A model generated the notes under the pieces. That model ran no database searches and was not told the DNA's origin. It was given only the letters and a program-made list of their open reading frames with translations. The position numbers and the translations under genes are program-made. Shown piece by piece: positions 16,659 through 24,052 of a stretch of 64,000 nucleotides of DNA; within the stretch, counting starts at the first letter, position 1; each line of letters opens with the position of its first letter. This stretch comes from JANNNF01 sp040385825 (GTDB lineage Bacteria; Pseudomonadota; Alphaproteobacteria; Rhodobacterales; Rhodobacteraceae): assembly GCA_040385825.1 (NCBI GenBank), contig JAZKGQ010000008.1, positions 85,071 through 149,070 of the forward strand. The letters are read 5' to 3'.

Positions 16659-17291
16659 ATGACGGGCCATGACGATTTCGCCTTTGAACCCATTCCGGGC
16701 CTGCCAGAGCGGCTTCCGGTGGGGGAAGACATCCTGTGGCAGGGACGCCCTGCCACCCATGCGCTGGCGCGCGATGCTTACGGTCTGCACTGGATTGCCG
16801 GATATTTCGGGGTGATCGTGCTGTGGCGCGCCGGGGCGGCCTTTGCCGATGGCGGCGCGGCGCTGGCGCTGGCCATGGGCATACCCTATGTCGGGCTGGC
16901 GGTGCTGGGGCTGGCGGTGGTCTGGTTTCTGGCTTGGGTGCAGGCCCGTGCCACGCTGTACACCATCACCTCGGCCCGGATCGTGCTGCGCATCGGGGCG
17001 GCCCTGCCGGTGACGTTCAACCTGCCCTTCGCACAGCTTGGCGCGGCCAGTCTGGACAGCCGCCGCGACGGCACGGGCACGATTGCGCTGGCGACCCTTG
17101 GCGACACCCGGATTTCGGCGCTGGTGGCCTGGCCGCATATCCGCCCTTGGCATCTGCGCGAAACCCAGCCCGCGCTGCGCTGCATCCCAGATGCAGGCGC
17201 GGTGGCAAGGCTGCTGGCCGAGGCCGCGCAAACCCGGCTTGCCCGACCGGTGGTCAGCCGGGCACCGATGCACGCCGTAGCGGCGGAATAG
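16659..17291 (+). CDS. puhB: photosynthetic complex assembly protein PuhB
   Basis: 210 residues, close to the 214 of the Rhodobacter protein. Membrane protein needed for reaction-centre and LH1 assembly. The N-terminus 'PIPGLPERLPVGEDILWQGRP' style segment (residues ~11-31) contains a PH-like start. Two or three membrane segments follow: 'LHWIAGYFGVIVLW', and 'IPYVGLAVLGLAVVWFLAWV'. A second PH-like portion has 'YTITSARIVLRIG'. GGAGG lies about 7 bases upstream of the ATG. Confidence 0.92.
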   Translation: MTGHDDFAFEPIPGLPERLPVGEDILWQGRPATHALARDAYGLHWIAGYFGVIVLWRAGAAFADGGAALALAMGIPYVGLAVLGLAVVWFLAWVQARATLYTITSARIVLRIGAALPVTFNLPFAQLGAASLDSRRDGTGTIALATLGDTRISALVAWPHIRPWHLRETQPALRCIPDAGAVARLLAEAAQTRLARPVVSRAPMHAVAAE

Positions 17292-17300
17292 GGGGGCATC

Positions 17301-17783
17301 ATGACACAGATCGATCTTTCCCCCCGCAAGCCCAGCCTGCGCAGCCAGACCCCCGAGATGATCCCCAAGGCGCTGGTGATGGCGATGTTCGGGCTGGCGT
17401 TGGCCACGCTGGTCATGGTGTCGGCGGCGGTGCTGACCGGGCGTGAAACCGTGGGCCGCCCCGAAGCCTCGACCATGCTGCGCGAGCGCTGGATCGTGCT
17501 GGAGGGCAAATCCGCGCAGGCCGTGGTGGTGCGCGATGCCGATGGCACGCTGCTGCTGGACCTGCCGCATGGCGGCTTTGTCACGGTGATCCAGTCCGGC
17601 CTTGCGACCGAGCGGCGCAAGTACCGGGTGGACCCGCTGCTGCCGGTGCGGATTGTCGAATACGCCAACGGCCGCCTTGTGGCCGAAGACCCCGAAACCG
17701 GATGGTCCGCCGAGCTTTATGCTTTCGGCGGGGATAACAAGGCGGCGTTCGAGGCGCTGCTGGACAAGATCGGGACCAACTGA
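17301..17783 (+). CDS. puhC: photosynthetic complex assembly protein PuhC
   Basis: 160 residues, as in Rhodobacter (162). One membrane anchor at about residues 24-45 ('KALVMAMFGLALATLVMVSA') and a periplasmic domain with 'DADGTLLLDLPHGGFVTVIQ'. PuhC is required for normal levels of RC-LH1 and is thought to help LH1 organise around the reaction centre. It follows puhB by nine bases; the next gene starts one base after its stop. Confidence 0.92.
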   Translation: MTQIDLSPRKPSLRSQTPEMIPKALVMAMFGLALATLVMVSAAVLTGRETVGRPEASTMLRERWIVLEGKSAQAVVVRDADGTLLLDLPHGGFVTVIQSGLATERRKYRVDPLLPVRIVEYANGRLVAEDPETGWSAELYAFGGDNKAAFEALLDKIGTN

Positions 17784-17784
17784 G

Positions 17785-18081
17785 ATGCCCCTGTTCACAA
17801 GAACCACCGAACGCGTGCCCTGCACGGTCGAAGTCAGCCACCGCTTTGAAAGCCTGCATGCCCATGTGCGTTTCAACAACGGCGCCGTTATCAACCCCGG
17901 TGACGAGGTGCTGGTGCATGGCGCGCCGGTCCTGGCCGCCTATGGCGAGGTGGTGATCGAGGACCGCACCGCCACCATCACCCGCGCAAGCTGGCTGGAA
18001 CGGCAATGGACGCGGCTGACCGGCGATTTCGACTTCATGGAGCTGTGCGAGTTTTCCTTTTCCGATGAGGTGACGCTATGA
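17785..18081 (+). CDS. conserved protein of unknown function in the puh operon
   Basis: 98 residues starting at the ATG one base after the puhC stop and overlapping the acsF start by 4 bases, so it is embedded in the operon. Its middle part 'HARVRFNNGAVINPGDEVLVHGAPV'-like region (residues ~26-50) reads like a small beta-barrel. A helical end 'RASWLERQWTRLTGDFDFMELCEFSF' type (residues ~68-93) follows. No signal peptide or membrane segment. A gene of similar size occupies this place in related phototrophs. It could be a partner of the AcsF cyclase, but I see no motif that proves it. Confidence 0.8.
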   Translation: MPLFTRTTERVPCTVEVSHRFESLHAHVRFNNGAVINPGDEVLVHGAPVLAAYGEVVIEDRTATITRASWLERQWTRLTGDFDFMELCEFSFSDEVTL

Positions 18082-19175
18082 ACGCGACCCCGAAAGGCCT
18101 TGAGGCCGACTATGCCGCCCTTGCCGCCGAGCAACAGCCCGACACCACTGCGATGGCGACTGAAACCACCCTGCTGAACCCGCGGTTCTACACCACCGAT
18201 TTCGACGAGATGGACAAGATCGACGTGACCCCGGTGCGCGCCGAATGGGACGCGCTGATCGCCCAGATGAAATCGGACCCCAACCGCGCCCATTTCAAGA
18301 AAAACGCCGAATGGGATGCCGACTGGGCGGGCATGGACCCGGCGCTGAAGCGCGAGTTCATCGACTTTCTGGTGTCGTCCTGCACCGCCGAGTTTTCGGG
18401 ATGCGTGCTCTACAAGGAAATGAAGCGGCGCGGCAGCAACCCCGACATCTGCGAATTGTTCAGCTACATGAGCCGTGACGAGGCCCGCCATGCAGGCTTC
18501 ATCAACGACGCGCTGCGCGAGGCGGGGGTGGCGGTCAATCTGGGCTTTCTGACCCGCGCCAAGAAATACACCTACTTCCGGCCCAAGTTCATCTACTACG
18601 CCACCTATCTGAGCGAAAAGATCGGCTATGCCCGCTACATCACCATCTTCCGCCATCTGGAGGCGCATCCAGAGCAGCGCTTTCACCCGATTTTCAAGTG
18701 GTTCCGCGAATGGTGCAATGACGAGTTCAGCCATGGCGAGGCCTTCGCCCTGCTGATGAAAACCGACCCCAGGCTGACGGAAAGCTGGTCCAACAAGCTG
18801 TGGATCAAGTTCTTCCTGACCGCCGTCTATTTCACCATGTGGGTGCGCGACCATCAGCGGCCCGAGTTTCACAAGGCGCTTGGCGTCGATATCGGCTGGT
18901 ACGATCAGGAGGTGTTCCGCAAGACCAGCGCGATCAGCCGGCAGATCTTTCCGATCGAGCTGGACATCGACCATCCGCGCTGGCTGCCCAACCTGCACCG
19001 GATCAACCGCGCCTTCATCGCGATGGATGCGGCGAAACGACAGGGCGGCCTTGCTGGCCGTCTGAAGGGCTGGGTGGCCGGGGCGAAGGCCGCGCTGACC
19101 TTTGCCGCCCTCTATTCGATTCCGGTCAAACGCCACAGCCTGCCCGCCTCGGTGCGGCTGGAGCCGACGTATTGA
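18078..19175 (+). CDS. acsF: aerobic Mg-protoporphyrin IX monomethyl ester (oxidative) cyclase
   Basis: 365 residues, typical AcsF length. Di-iron oxygenase that makes the isocyclic ring E using O2, which implies pigment synthesis can go on with oxygen present. Iron-ligand carboxylate/His motifs are seen in 'TAEFSGCVLYKE', 'SRDEARHAGFIND' and 'EWCNDEFSHGEAFAL'. The start overlaps the preceding small gene by 4 bases. The oxygen-independent cyclase BchE is not in the window. Confidence 0.95.
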   Translation: MNATPKGLEADYAALAAEQQPDTTAMATETTLLNPRFYTTDFDEMDKIDVTPVRAEWDALIAQMKSDPNRAHFKKNAEWDADWAGMDPALKREFIDFLVSSCTAEFSGCVLYKEMKRRGSNPDICELFSYMSRDEARHAGFINDALREAGVAVNLGFLTRAKKYTYFRPKFIYYATYLSEKIGYARYITIFRHLEAHPEQRFHPIFKWFREWCNDEFSHGEAFALLMKTDPRLTESWSNKLWIKFFLTAVYFTMWVRDHQRPEFHKALGVDIGWYDQEVFRKTSAISRQIFPIELDIDHPRWLPNLHRINRAFIAMDAAKRQGGLAGRLKGWVAGAKAALTFAALYSIPVKRHSLPASVRLEPTY

Positions 19176-19180
19176 CCGCG

Positions 19181-19276
19181 ATGCCCCATACCGTTGCCAC
19201 GGCAACGGATCAGGCGATGGGATGGGCGCGTCCCATCGTCTGGCGCGGCACCTCTCATGGGGGGTGCCGCGCATGA
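19181..19276 (+). CDS. possible 31-residue peptide between acsF and puhE
   Basis: A short open frame starts at ATG 19181 (or TTG 19172) and ends at 19276. It fills most of the 97 bases between acsF and puhE, and its TGA overlaps the puhE ATG. It encodes MPHTVATATDQAMGWARP followed by a short basic end. The ATGA overlap suits a translational-coupling leader for puhE. No clear ribosome-binding site is seen and chance is not excluded. The short puhD reading frame described in R. capsulatus lies in this general neighbourhood, but I cannot show homology. Confidence 0.35.
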   Translation: MPHTVATATDQAMGWARPIVWRGTSHGGCRA

Positions 19277-20073
19277 CCAATCCCTGGATCGTCTCGCTGT
19301 CTGCGCTGTTCATCTGGTGGTTTTCCACCGGGGCGATCCTGTGGCGGGTGAAGACCGCCGACAATGCTGGTGGCACCGCGCATGTCATGTCGGTGTTTCT
19401 GGGGCTGCCGCTGGTGCTGGGCGGGTTCCTGGGGCTGCATGCCACCTTGAACGATGCGTCGGTGCAGGGGGTCTATGTCGCCTTCCTGTCGTCGCTGGCG
19501 ATCTGGGGCTGGATCGAGCTGGCCTTTCTGTCCGGCGTCATCACCGGGCCGAACACCAAGGCCCTGCCCCCCGGCACATCAGGCTGGGACAGGTTCTGGT
19601 GCGGGGTCGGCACGGTGGCCTGGCATGAACTGCTGCTGGCGGCGGCGCTGCTGGTGATTGCGCGGGTGTCGGCCGAACAACCCAACCCGTTTGGCCTTTA
19701 TACCTTTGGCGTGCTGTTTCTTGCCCGCATTTCCGCCAAGCTGAACCTGTTCTTCGGGGTGCCGCGCATTCACACCGAATTTCTGCCCAGACCGCTGGCG
19801 CATCTGACCAGCCATTTTCGCCATGCCGCGATGAACCGGGTGTTTCCGGTGTCGGTCACGCTGCTGACCCTGGCCGCAGGCGGCTGGATGGACCGCGCCA
19901 GCCATGCCACCGGGGGCATGTTTGTCGGCTATGTGCTGCTGACGGCGCTGACCCTGCTGGCCTTGCTGGAACACTGGTTCATGGTGTTGCCGCTGCCCGA
20001 TGAAAAGCTGTTTCGCTGGCTGCTGCCCGCGCCCAAACACCCCTCCGACACGCCCCTTACAGTCAGAAAGTAA
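19273..20073 (+). CDS. puhE: photosynthetic complex assembly protein PuhE
   Basis: 266 residues with about seven membrane segments, e.g. 'VSLSALFIWWFSTGAILW', 'AFLSSLAIWGWIELAFLSG' and 'LLLAAALLVIARVS'. The family core 'LARISAKLNLFFGVPRIHTEFLP' style segment (residues ~152-174) is present. In R. capsulatus loss of PuhE alters bacteriochlorophyll synthesis and photosynthetic-complex levels. The ATG at 19273 is preferred over the longer upstream frame because it overlaps the preceding short ORF and starts directly with the first hydrophobic helix. hemA starts five bases after its stop. Confidence 0.92.
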   Translation: MTNPWIVSLSALFIWWFSTGAILWRVKTADNAGGTAHVMSVFLGLPLVLGGFLGLHATLNDASVQGVYVAFLSSLAIWGWIELAFLSGVITGPNTKALPPGTSGWDRFWCGVGTVAWHELLLAAALLVIARVSAEQPNPFGLYTFGVLFLARISAKLNLFFGVPRIHTEFLPRPLAHLTSHFRHAAMNRVFPVSVTLLTLAAGGWMDRASHATGGMFVGYVLLTALTLLALLEHWFMVLPLPDEKLFRWLLPAPKHPSDTPLTVRK

Positions 20074-20077
20074 GCCC

Positions 20078-21289
20078 ATGGATTTCGAGAGCCACTTCAC
20101 AGCCCAACTCGACGCCCTCAAGGCCGAAGGCAATTACCGGATCTTTGCCGATCTGGAACGCCGCCGGGGCCTGTTTCCGCAGGCCGGATGCCATCGCAAC
20201 GGCGAAGTGCAGGATGTGACGGTCTGGTGCAGCAATGATTACCTCGGCATGGGGCAACACCCCGATGTGGTGGCCGCGATGGTGGAAACCGTGCAGGCCT
20301 GCGGCACCGGGGCGGGCGGCACCCGCAACATCGGCGGCAACACGCATCACCACCTGCTGCTGGAGGCCGAACTGGCCGATCTGCATGGCAAGGACGCGGC
20401 GCTGCTGTTCACCAGCGGCTATGTGTCGAACTGGGCGGCCCTTGGTACTTTGGGGGCGCGCATCCCCAATGCGGTGATCCTGTCCGACGAGATGAACCAC
20501 GCCAGCATGATCGAAGGCATCCGCCATTCCCGCGCCGACAAGGTGCTGTGGCGGCACAACGACTGGCGCGATCTGGACCGCAAGCTGCATGCCGTGGGCG
20601 ACCGCCCCAAGATCGTGGCGTTCGAGTCCGTCTATTCGATGGACGGCGACGTGGCCCCGATCCGCGAGATTGTCGAGGTCTGCGAAGCCCATGGCGCGCT
20701 GTCCTACATTGACGAGGTGCATGCCGTGGGCATGTACGGCCCGCGCGGTGGCGGGGTGACGGAACAGTTGGGTCTGGCGCACCGGATCGACCTGATCGAG
20801 GGCACGCTTGGCAAGGCGTTCGGCGTGGTCGGCGGCTATATCACCGGCAGCACGGCCCTGTGCGACTTCATCCGCAGCTTTTCGTCGGGGTTCATCTTCA
20901 CCACCGCCCTGCCCCCGGCGATTGCGGCGGCGGCGGCGGCGTCGATCCGGCATCTGAAAACCTCGGGCGCGGAACGGGCGGCGCAAAAGGCGCGGGTGGC
21001 GCAACTGCGCGCAAGGCTGGACCGCATCGGCATTCCGCATCTGCACAACGACAGCCACATCATTCCGGTGATGATCGGCGACCCGGTGAAATGCCGGATG
21101 ATCAGCGATATCCTGCTGGCCGACTGGGGCATCTATGTGCAGCCGATCAACCATCCCACTGTGCCAAAGGGCACCGAACGGCTGCGCATCACCCCCGGCC
21201 CGCAGCATTCCGACGCCGACATCGACCATCTGGTCGCCGCACTTACCGCCCTGTGGTCGCGCTGTGCCATCGCCCATGCGGTCGCGTGA
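20078..21289 (+). CDS. hemA: 5-aminolevulinate synthase
   Basis: 403 residues. PLP enzyme condensing glycine and succinyl-CoA to 5-aminolevulinate, the alphaproteobacterial (Shemin) route to all tetrapyrroles. Markers are 'VWCSNDYLGMGQHP', the glycine-rich 'GTGAGGTRNIGGNTHHH', and the PLP-lysine motif 'EGTLGKAFGVVGGY' (residues ~242-255). Only four bases separate it from puhE, so pigment precursor supply is co-transcribed with complex assembly. Confidence 0.96.
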   Translation: MDFESHFTAQLDALKAEGNYRIFADLERRRGLFPQAGCHRNGEVQDVTVWCSNDYLGMGQHPDVVAAMVETVQACGTGAGGTRNIGGNTHHHLLLEAELADLHGKDAALLFTSGYVSNWAALGTLGARIPNAVILSDEMNHASMIEGIRHSRADKVLWRHNDWRDLDRKLHAVGDRPKIVAFESVYSMDGDVAPIREIVEVCEAHGALSYIDEVHAVGMYGPRGGGVTEQLGLAHRIDLIEGTLGKAFGVVGGYITGSTALCDFIRSFSSGFIFTTALPPAIAAAAAASIRHLKTSGAERAAQKARVAQLRARLDRIGIPHLHNDSHIIPVMIGDPVKCRMISDILLADWGIYVQPINHPTVPKGTERLRITPGPQHSDADIDHLVAALTALWSRCAIAHAVA

Positions 21290-21374
21290 TGCAAACTTGT
21301 TACTCATCGTGGCTTGTCTTTGCGCAGGCCCGTACCACCATTCTGTTCGGTAAAATCTCGGGAGGAGCCTTTCC

Positions 21375-21878
21375 ATGAAGCTATCCATCACGACCCTGGC
21401 CCTGCTGGGCCTGACCGCCCCTGCCTTTGCGGCGGGCGATATCGAGGCCGGCAAGAAGACCTTCAATCAATGCCAGACCTGCCATGTCGTCACCAACGAG
21501 GCCGGCGAAGTGCTGGCGGGCAAGGCCGGCAAAACCGGACCGAACCTTTACGGCGTGATCGGCCGCACCGCAGGCAGCTTTGCCGAATTCAAGTATGGCG
21601 ATTCCATCAAGGCACTGGGGGCGACCGGCTTTGTCTGGACCGAGGCCGATCTGGCGGAATATGTGCAAGACCCGGCCAAGTTCCTGAAGGCAAGGATCCC
21701 GGATGACAAGGCCAAGTCGAAAATGAGCTTCAAGCTGAAAAAGCCCGAGGATGCGGCGAATGTGGCGGCCTTCCTTGCCTCGCTGGCGCCGCCCCCTGCG
21801 GCGGTTGATCCGGCAGCGGCCCCCGCGACGGATGCAACCGCCCCGGCCCCTGCTCCCGCACCTGCGCCCGCGCCGTAA
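21375..21878 (+). CDS. cycA: cytochrome c2 with Ala/Pro-rich C-terminal tail
   Basis: 167 residues. Signal peptide (MKLSITTLALLGLTAPAFA), then a class I cytochrome c with haem site 'QCQTCH' (residues ~32-37), 'TGPNLYGVIGRTAG' and the distal Met in 'KSKMSFKLKK'. This matches Rhodobacter cytochrome c2, the periplasmic electron carrier from the bc1 complex to the reaction centre. After the haem domain there are about 30 residues of mostly Ala and Pro ending at residue 167, absent from the usual protein. GGGAGGAGC lies upstream of the ATG. Its position directly after hemA places the electron donor beside the photosystem genes. Confidence 0.88.
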   Translation: MKLSITTLALLGLTAPAFAAGDIEAGKKTFNQCQTCHVVTNEAGEVLAGKAGKTGPNLYGVIGRTAGSFAEFKYGDSIKALGATGFVWTEADLAEYVQDPAKFLKARIPDDKAKSKMSFKLKKPEDAANVAAFLASLAPPPAAVDPAAAPATDATAPAPAPAPAPAP

Positions 21879-21894
21879 GGCTGACGGTCGGCAA

Positions 21895-21925
21895 CAGGCC
21901 CGGATGGTCGCATCCGGGCCTGTTT
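21895..21925 (+). terminator. terminator between cycA and ureG
   Basis: CAGGCCCGGATG (21895-21906) pairs perfectly with CATCCGGGCCTG (21911-21922) around GTCG, followed by TTTC. It ends the photosynthesis transcript 17 bases after cycA. The convergent ureG gene ends at 21926, so it may serve both strands. Confidence 0.8.
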
Positions 21926-22540
21926 CTATGCCAGTTCCAGCCCGCCCGCCTGTTGCAGAAAGGCGACCACCGCCTCGACCCCCACGCCTTGCCGCAGCCG
22001 CGCCATAACATAGGGCCGAGTGCCGCGCGCGCGCAGCGTGTCTTGCTCCAGCAAGGCAATGTCCACGCCGACATGGGGCGCAAGGTCGGTCTTGTTGACC
22101 ACCAGAAGATCGGACCGCGTGACCCCCGGCCCGCGTTTGCGCGGAATGTCCTGCCCGGCTGCGGTGTCGATGACATAGATGGTGATGTCGGCCAGTTCCG
22201 GGCTGAAGGTCGCGGCCAGATTGTCGCCGCCGCTTTCAATCAGGATCAGGTCCAGACCGGGGTGGGCCTCGCGCAGTTCGGCCACGGCGGCCAGGTTGAT
22301 GCTGGCATCCTCGCGGATCGCGGTATGCGGGCAGCCCCCGGTTTCCACCCCCCGGATACGGTCGGCGGGCAACACCTGCGCGCGCATCAGATATTCGGCA
22401 TCCTCGCGGGTGTAGATGTCATTGGTGATGACCGCCATCGAACAGCGATGCGCCAGTGCGCGGCACAACTGTTCGGTCAGCGTGGTCTTGCCGACCCCGA
22501 CCGGGCCGCCGATGCCGACGCGCAAAGGGCCAGATGTCAT
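21926..22540 (-). CDS. ureG: urease accessory GTPase UreG
   Basis: 204 residues. SIMIBI GTPase that drives nickel delivery to urease with UreF, UreD/H and UreE. P-loop 'GGPVGVGKTTLTEQL' (residues ~11-25), the nickel-binding 'GCPH' (CPH motif), 'ESGGDNLAATFSPEL' and base-recognition 'VVNKTDLAP' are all present. Overlaps the end of ureF by four bases and is the last gene of the urease group. Confidence 0.96.
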   Translation of the reverse strand: MTSGPLRVGIGGPVGVGKTTLTEQLCRALAHRCSMAVITNDIYTREDAEYLMRAQVLPADRIRGVETGGCPHTAIREDASINLAAVAELREAHPGLDLILIESGGDNLAATFSPELADITIYVIDTAAGQDIPRKRGPGVTRSDLLVVNKTDLAPHVGVDIALLEQDTLRARGTRPYVMARLRQGVGVEAVVAFLQQAGGLELA

Positions 22541-23178
22541 GTCTTGAATATCCTTACATCCATGGTTTCATGCTGCATCGCCGCCATATCGGCGCGAAAG
22601 GTGCTGCTGGTGATATCGTCAAGACGGGCCTTGGCAGCCTCGCCCGCCAGCGCGGTGATCAGCGGATGCAGCGCCTGCAACACCGCCTGCCCTTCGGTCT
22701 GGCCAAGCGGCACAAAGCGCACGGCGACCGACACGAGGTTGGCCGCAAAGCTGTGCAGGTACAGCGCGATGACCTGTTCGGGCGGCAAATTCAGCCCCTT
22801 CGCCGCCTGCCCCACGGCAATCGGCAAAGGCCGGGGCGCGTGATCCTGCCCCGTCAGCGCCGCCGTGGCGCGGGCAAAGGCCGCGCCCTGTTGCAGCGTT
22901 TCGGCCAGCCGCTCGGCACTGGGCGCAAGCGCGCGGGCAAGGCTTGCAAGCCCGTCCAGATCGGCACCGGGGCGCAGCGCATGGGTCAGCAGGATCGCAT
23001 CCTGCCGCCCCGCCCCATGGCGCAGGATCTGCCCCATCCATGCCTGCACCTGCGCGGCCGTCGTCACCTCGCCGCCCGCGATGCTGACCTCCAGCCCGTG
23101 CGAATAGGCAAAACCGCCCGTCGGGAACGCAGGCGACAGCCATTGCACGAGGCGCAGAAGGGCGTGGCTATCCGGCAT
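22537..23178 (-). CDS. ureF: urease accessory protein UreF
   Basis: 213 residues from the ATG at 23178 (MPDSHALLRLVQW). UreF family start 'LVQWLSPAFPTGGFAYSHGLE' type sequence (residues ~9-29) is clear, as is 'HSFAANLVSVAVRFVPLGQTEG' toward the C-terminus. All-helical scaffold that recruits UreG to the apo-urease complex. An ATG 18 bases upstream would overlap ureE more. Its start lies within the end of ureE (11 bases). Confidence 0.93.
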   Translation of the reverse strand: MPDSHALLRLVQWLSPAFPTGGFAYSHGLEVSIAGGEVTTAAQVQAWMGQILRHGAGRQDAILLTHALRPGADLDGLASLARALAPSAERLAETLQQGAAFARATAALTGQDHAPRPLPIAVGQAAKGLNLPPEQVIALYLHSFAANLVSVAVRFVPLGQTEGQAVLQALHPLITALAGEAAKARLDDITSSTFRADMAAMQHETMDVRIFKT

Positions 23179-23656
23179 GGGGGAACAGCGGGGCATGGTC
23201 GTGCCCCCCATGATCATGCCCCATGGTGCGGCCATGGCCGTAGGCCCCGCCCTCAGGCGTGAAGGGTTCCATCCGGGCCGTCACCGTGCCCCCCAACTGG
23301 CGCAACATCGCCTCCAGCACATGATCCTGCCGGATCAGCAAGCGCCCGGCTTCGATCTGACAGGGCGTGTGGCGGTTGCCGATGTGCCAGGCGAGGCGCG
23401 GGAGATCGCCCGTCACCACCAGCACGGGTTCTTCGGCGGCAATCACCTCGATCATCCGGCCATCGACCAGGCCGAACGCATCGCCATGATCGACCGAAAC
23501 CGTCTCTGTCAGGCTGACCAGAAAGCCTTCACCATGCACGGTTTCCAGCCGTTTGCGGCGCAGGAACCGCTCATCATAGGCCAGCACGACAAGGTCATGG
23601 GCCCCGGTCCAGCTGCCTTTGCGGTGCAGGGAATGGGCAGGCGGCAGATCGGGCAT
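23168..23656 (-). CDS. ureE: urease accessory nickel chaperone UreE
   Basis: 162 residues. N-terminal domain with 'DHGDAFGLVDGRMIEV', central 'WHIGNRHTPCQIE', which carries the metal-binding His at the dimer interface, and a C-terminal His-rich tail (HGRTMGHDHGGHDH). Stores and hands over Ni2+ to UreG. The ATG is followed by ordinary UreE sequence. It is separated from ureC by a gene on the other strand, so it may have its own promoter. Confidence 0.93.
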   Translation of the reverse strand: MPDLPPAHSLHRKGSWTGAHDLVVLAYDERFLRRKRLETVHGEGFLVSLTETVSVDHGDAFGLVDGRMIEVIAAEEPVLVVTGDLPRLAWHIGNRHTPCQIEAGRLLIRQDHVLEAMLRQLGGTVTARMEPFTPEGGAYGHGRTMGHDHGGHDHAPLFPHAG

Positions 23657-23734
23657 TTTGGCGGCCTTGTGTTAGCGATTCGTTAGGGAGGATGCGGCAG
23701 TCTGGCCGGGAACAGAGTGGCAACGGAGGCATGG

Positions 23735-24052
23735 ATGCACAAGCTGGACCCGGTGGATGAACTGGCCGATGTCAGGGTCGAGATTGCCCGTCTGGAACTG
23801 CGCGCGGCCAGATTGCGCAGCCTGATCCTTGCCGCCCCCGAGGCGATGCAAGGCCGCTGGCACCGGGCCGAAGTCACGCAAACCCGGCGGATGGTGTTTG
23901 ACATCAGCCTGTTGCCGGGGTCGGTGCGCGACAACCCGCTGTATTGGCAGGAACGCATCACGCAAGTCGTGAAATGCGTGGCCGTCCATACCGGGCCGCA
24001 GGCCAGACCGGGCTGGCCGATCCGGCGAGAGATGGGGGTGGGGCTGCACTGA
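23735..24052 (+). CDS. hypothetical protein between ureE and ureC, opposite strand
   Basis: 105 residues. The ATG at 23735 (MHKLDPVDEL) is chosen because GGAGG lies five bases before it; an in-frame GTG at 23717 overlaps that site. Residues ~5-30 form an amphipathic Leu/Arg/Glu helix that could be coiled. The rest reads 'RRMVFDISLLPGSVRDNPLYW' style mixed structure. No signal peptide or membrane segment. It breaks the urease group by reading against it, and its stop touches the ureC stop. I do not recognise the family. Confidence 0.65.
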   Translation: MHKLDPVDELADVRVEIARLELRAARLRSLILAAPEAMQGRWHRAEVTQTRRMVFDISLLPGSVRDNPLYWQERITQVVKCVAVHTGPQARPGWPIRREMGVGLH

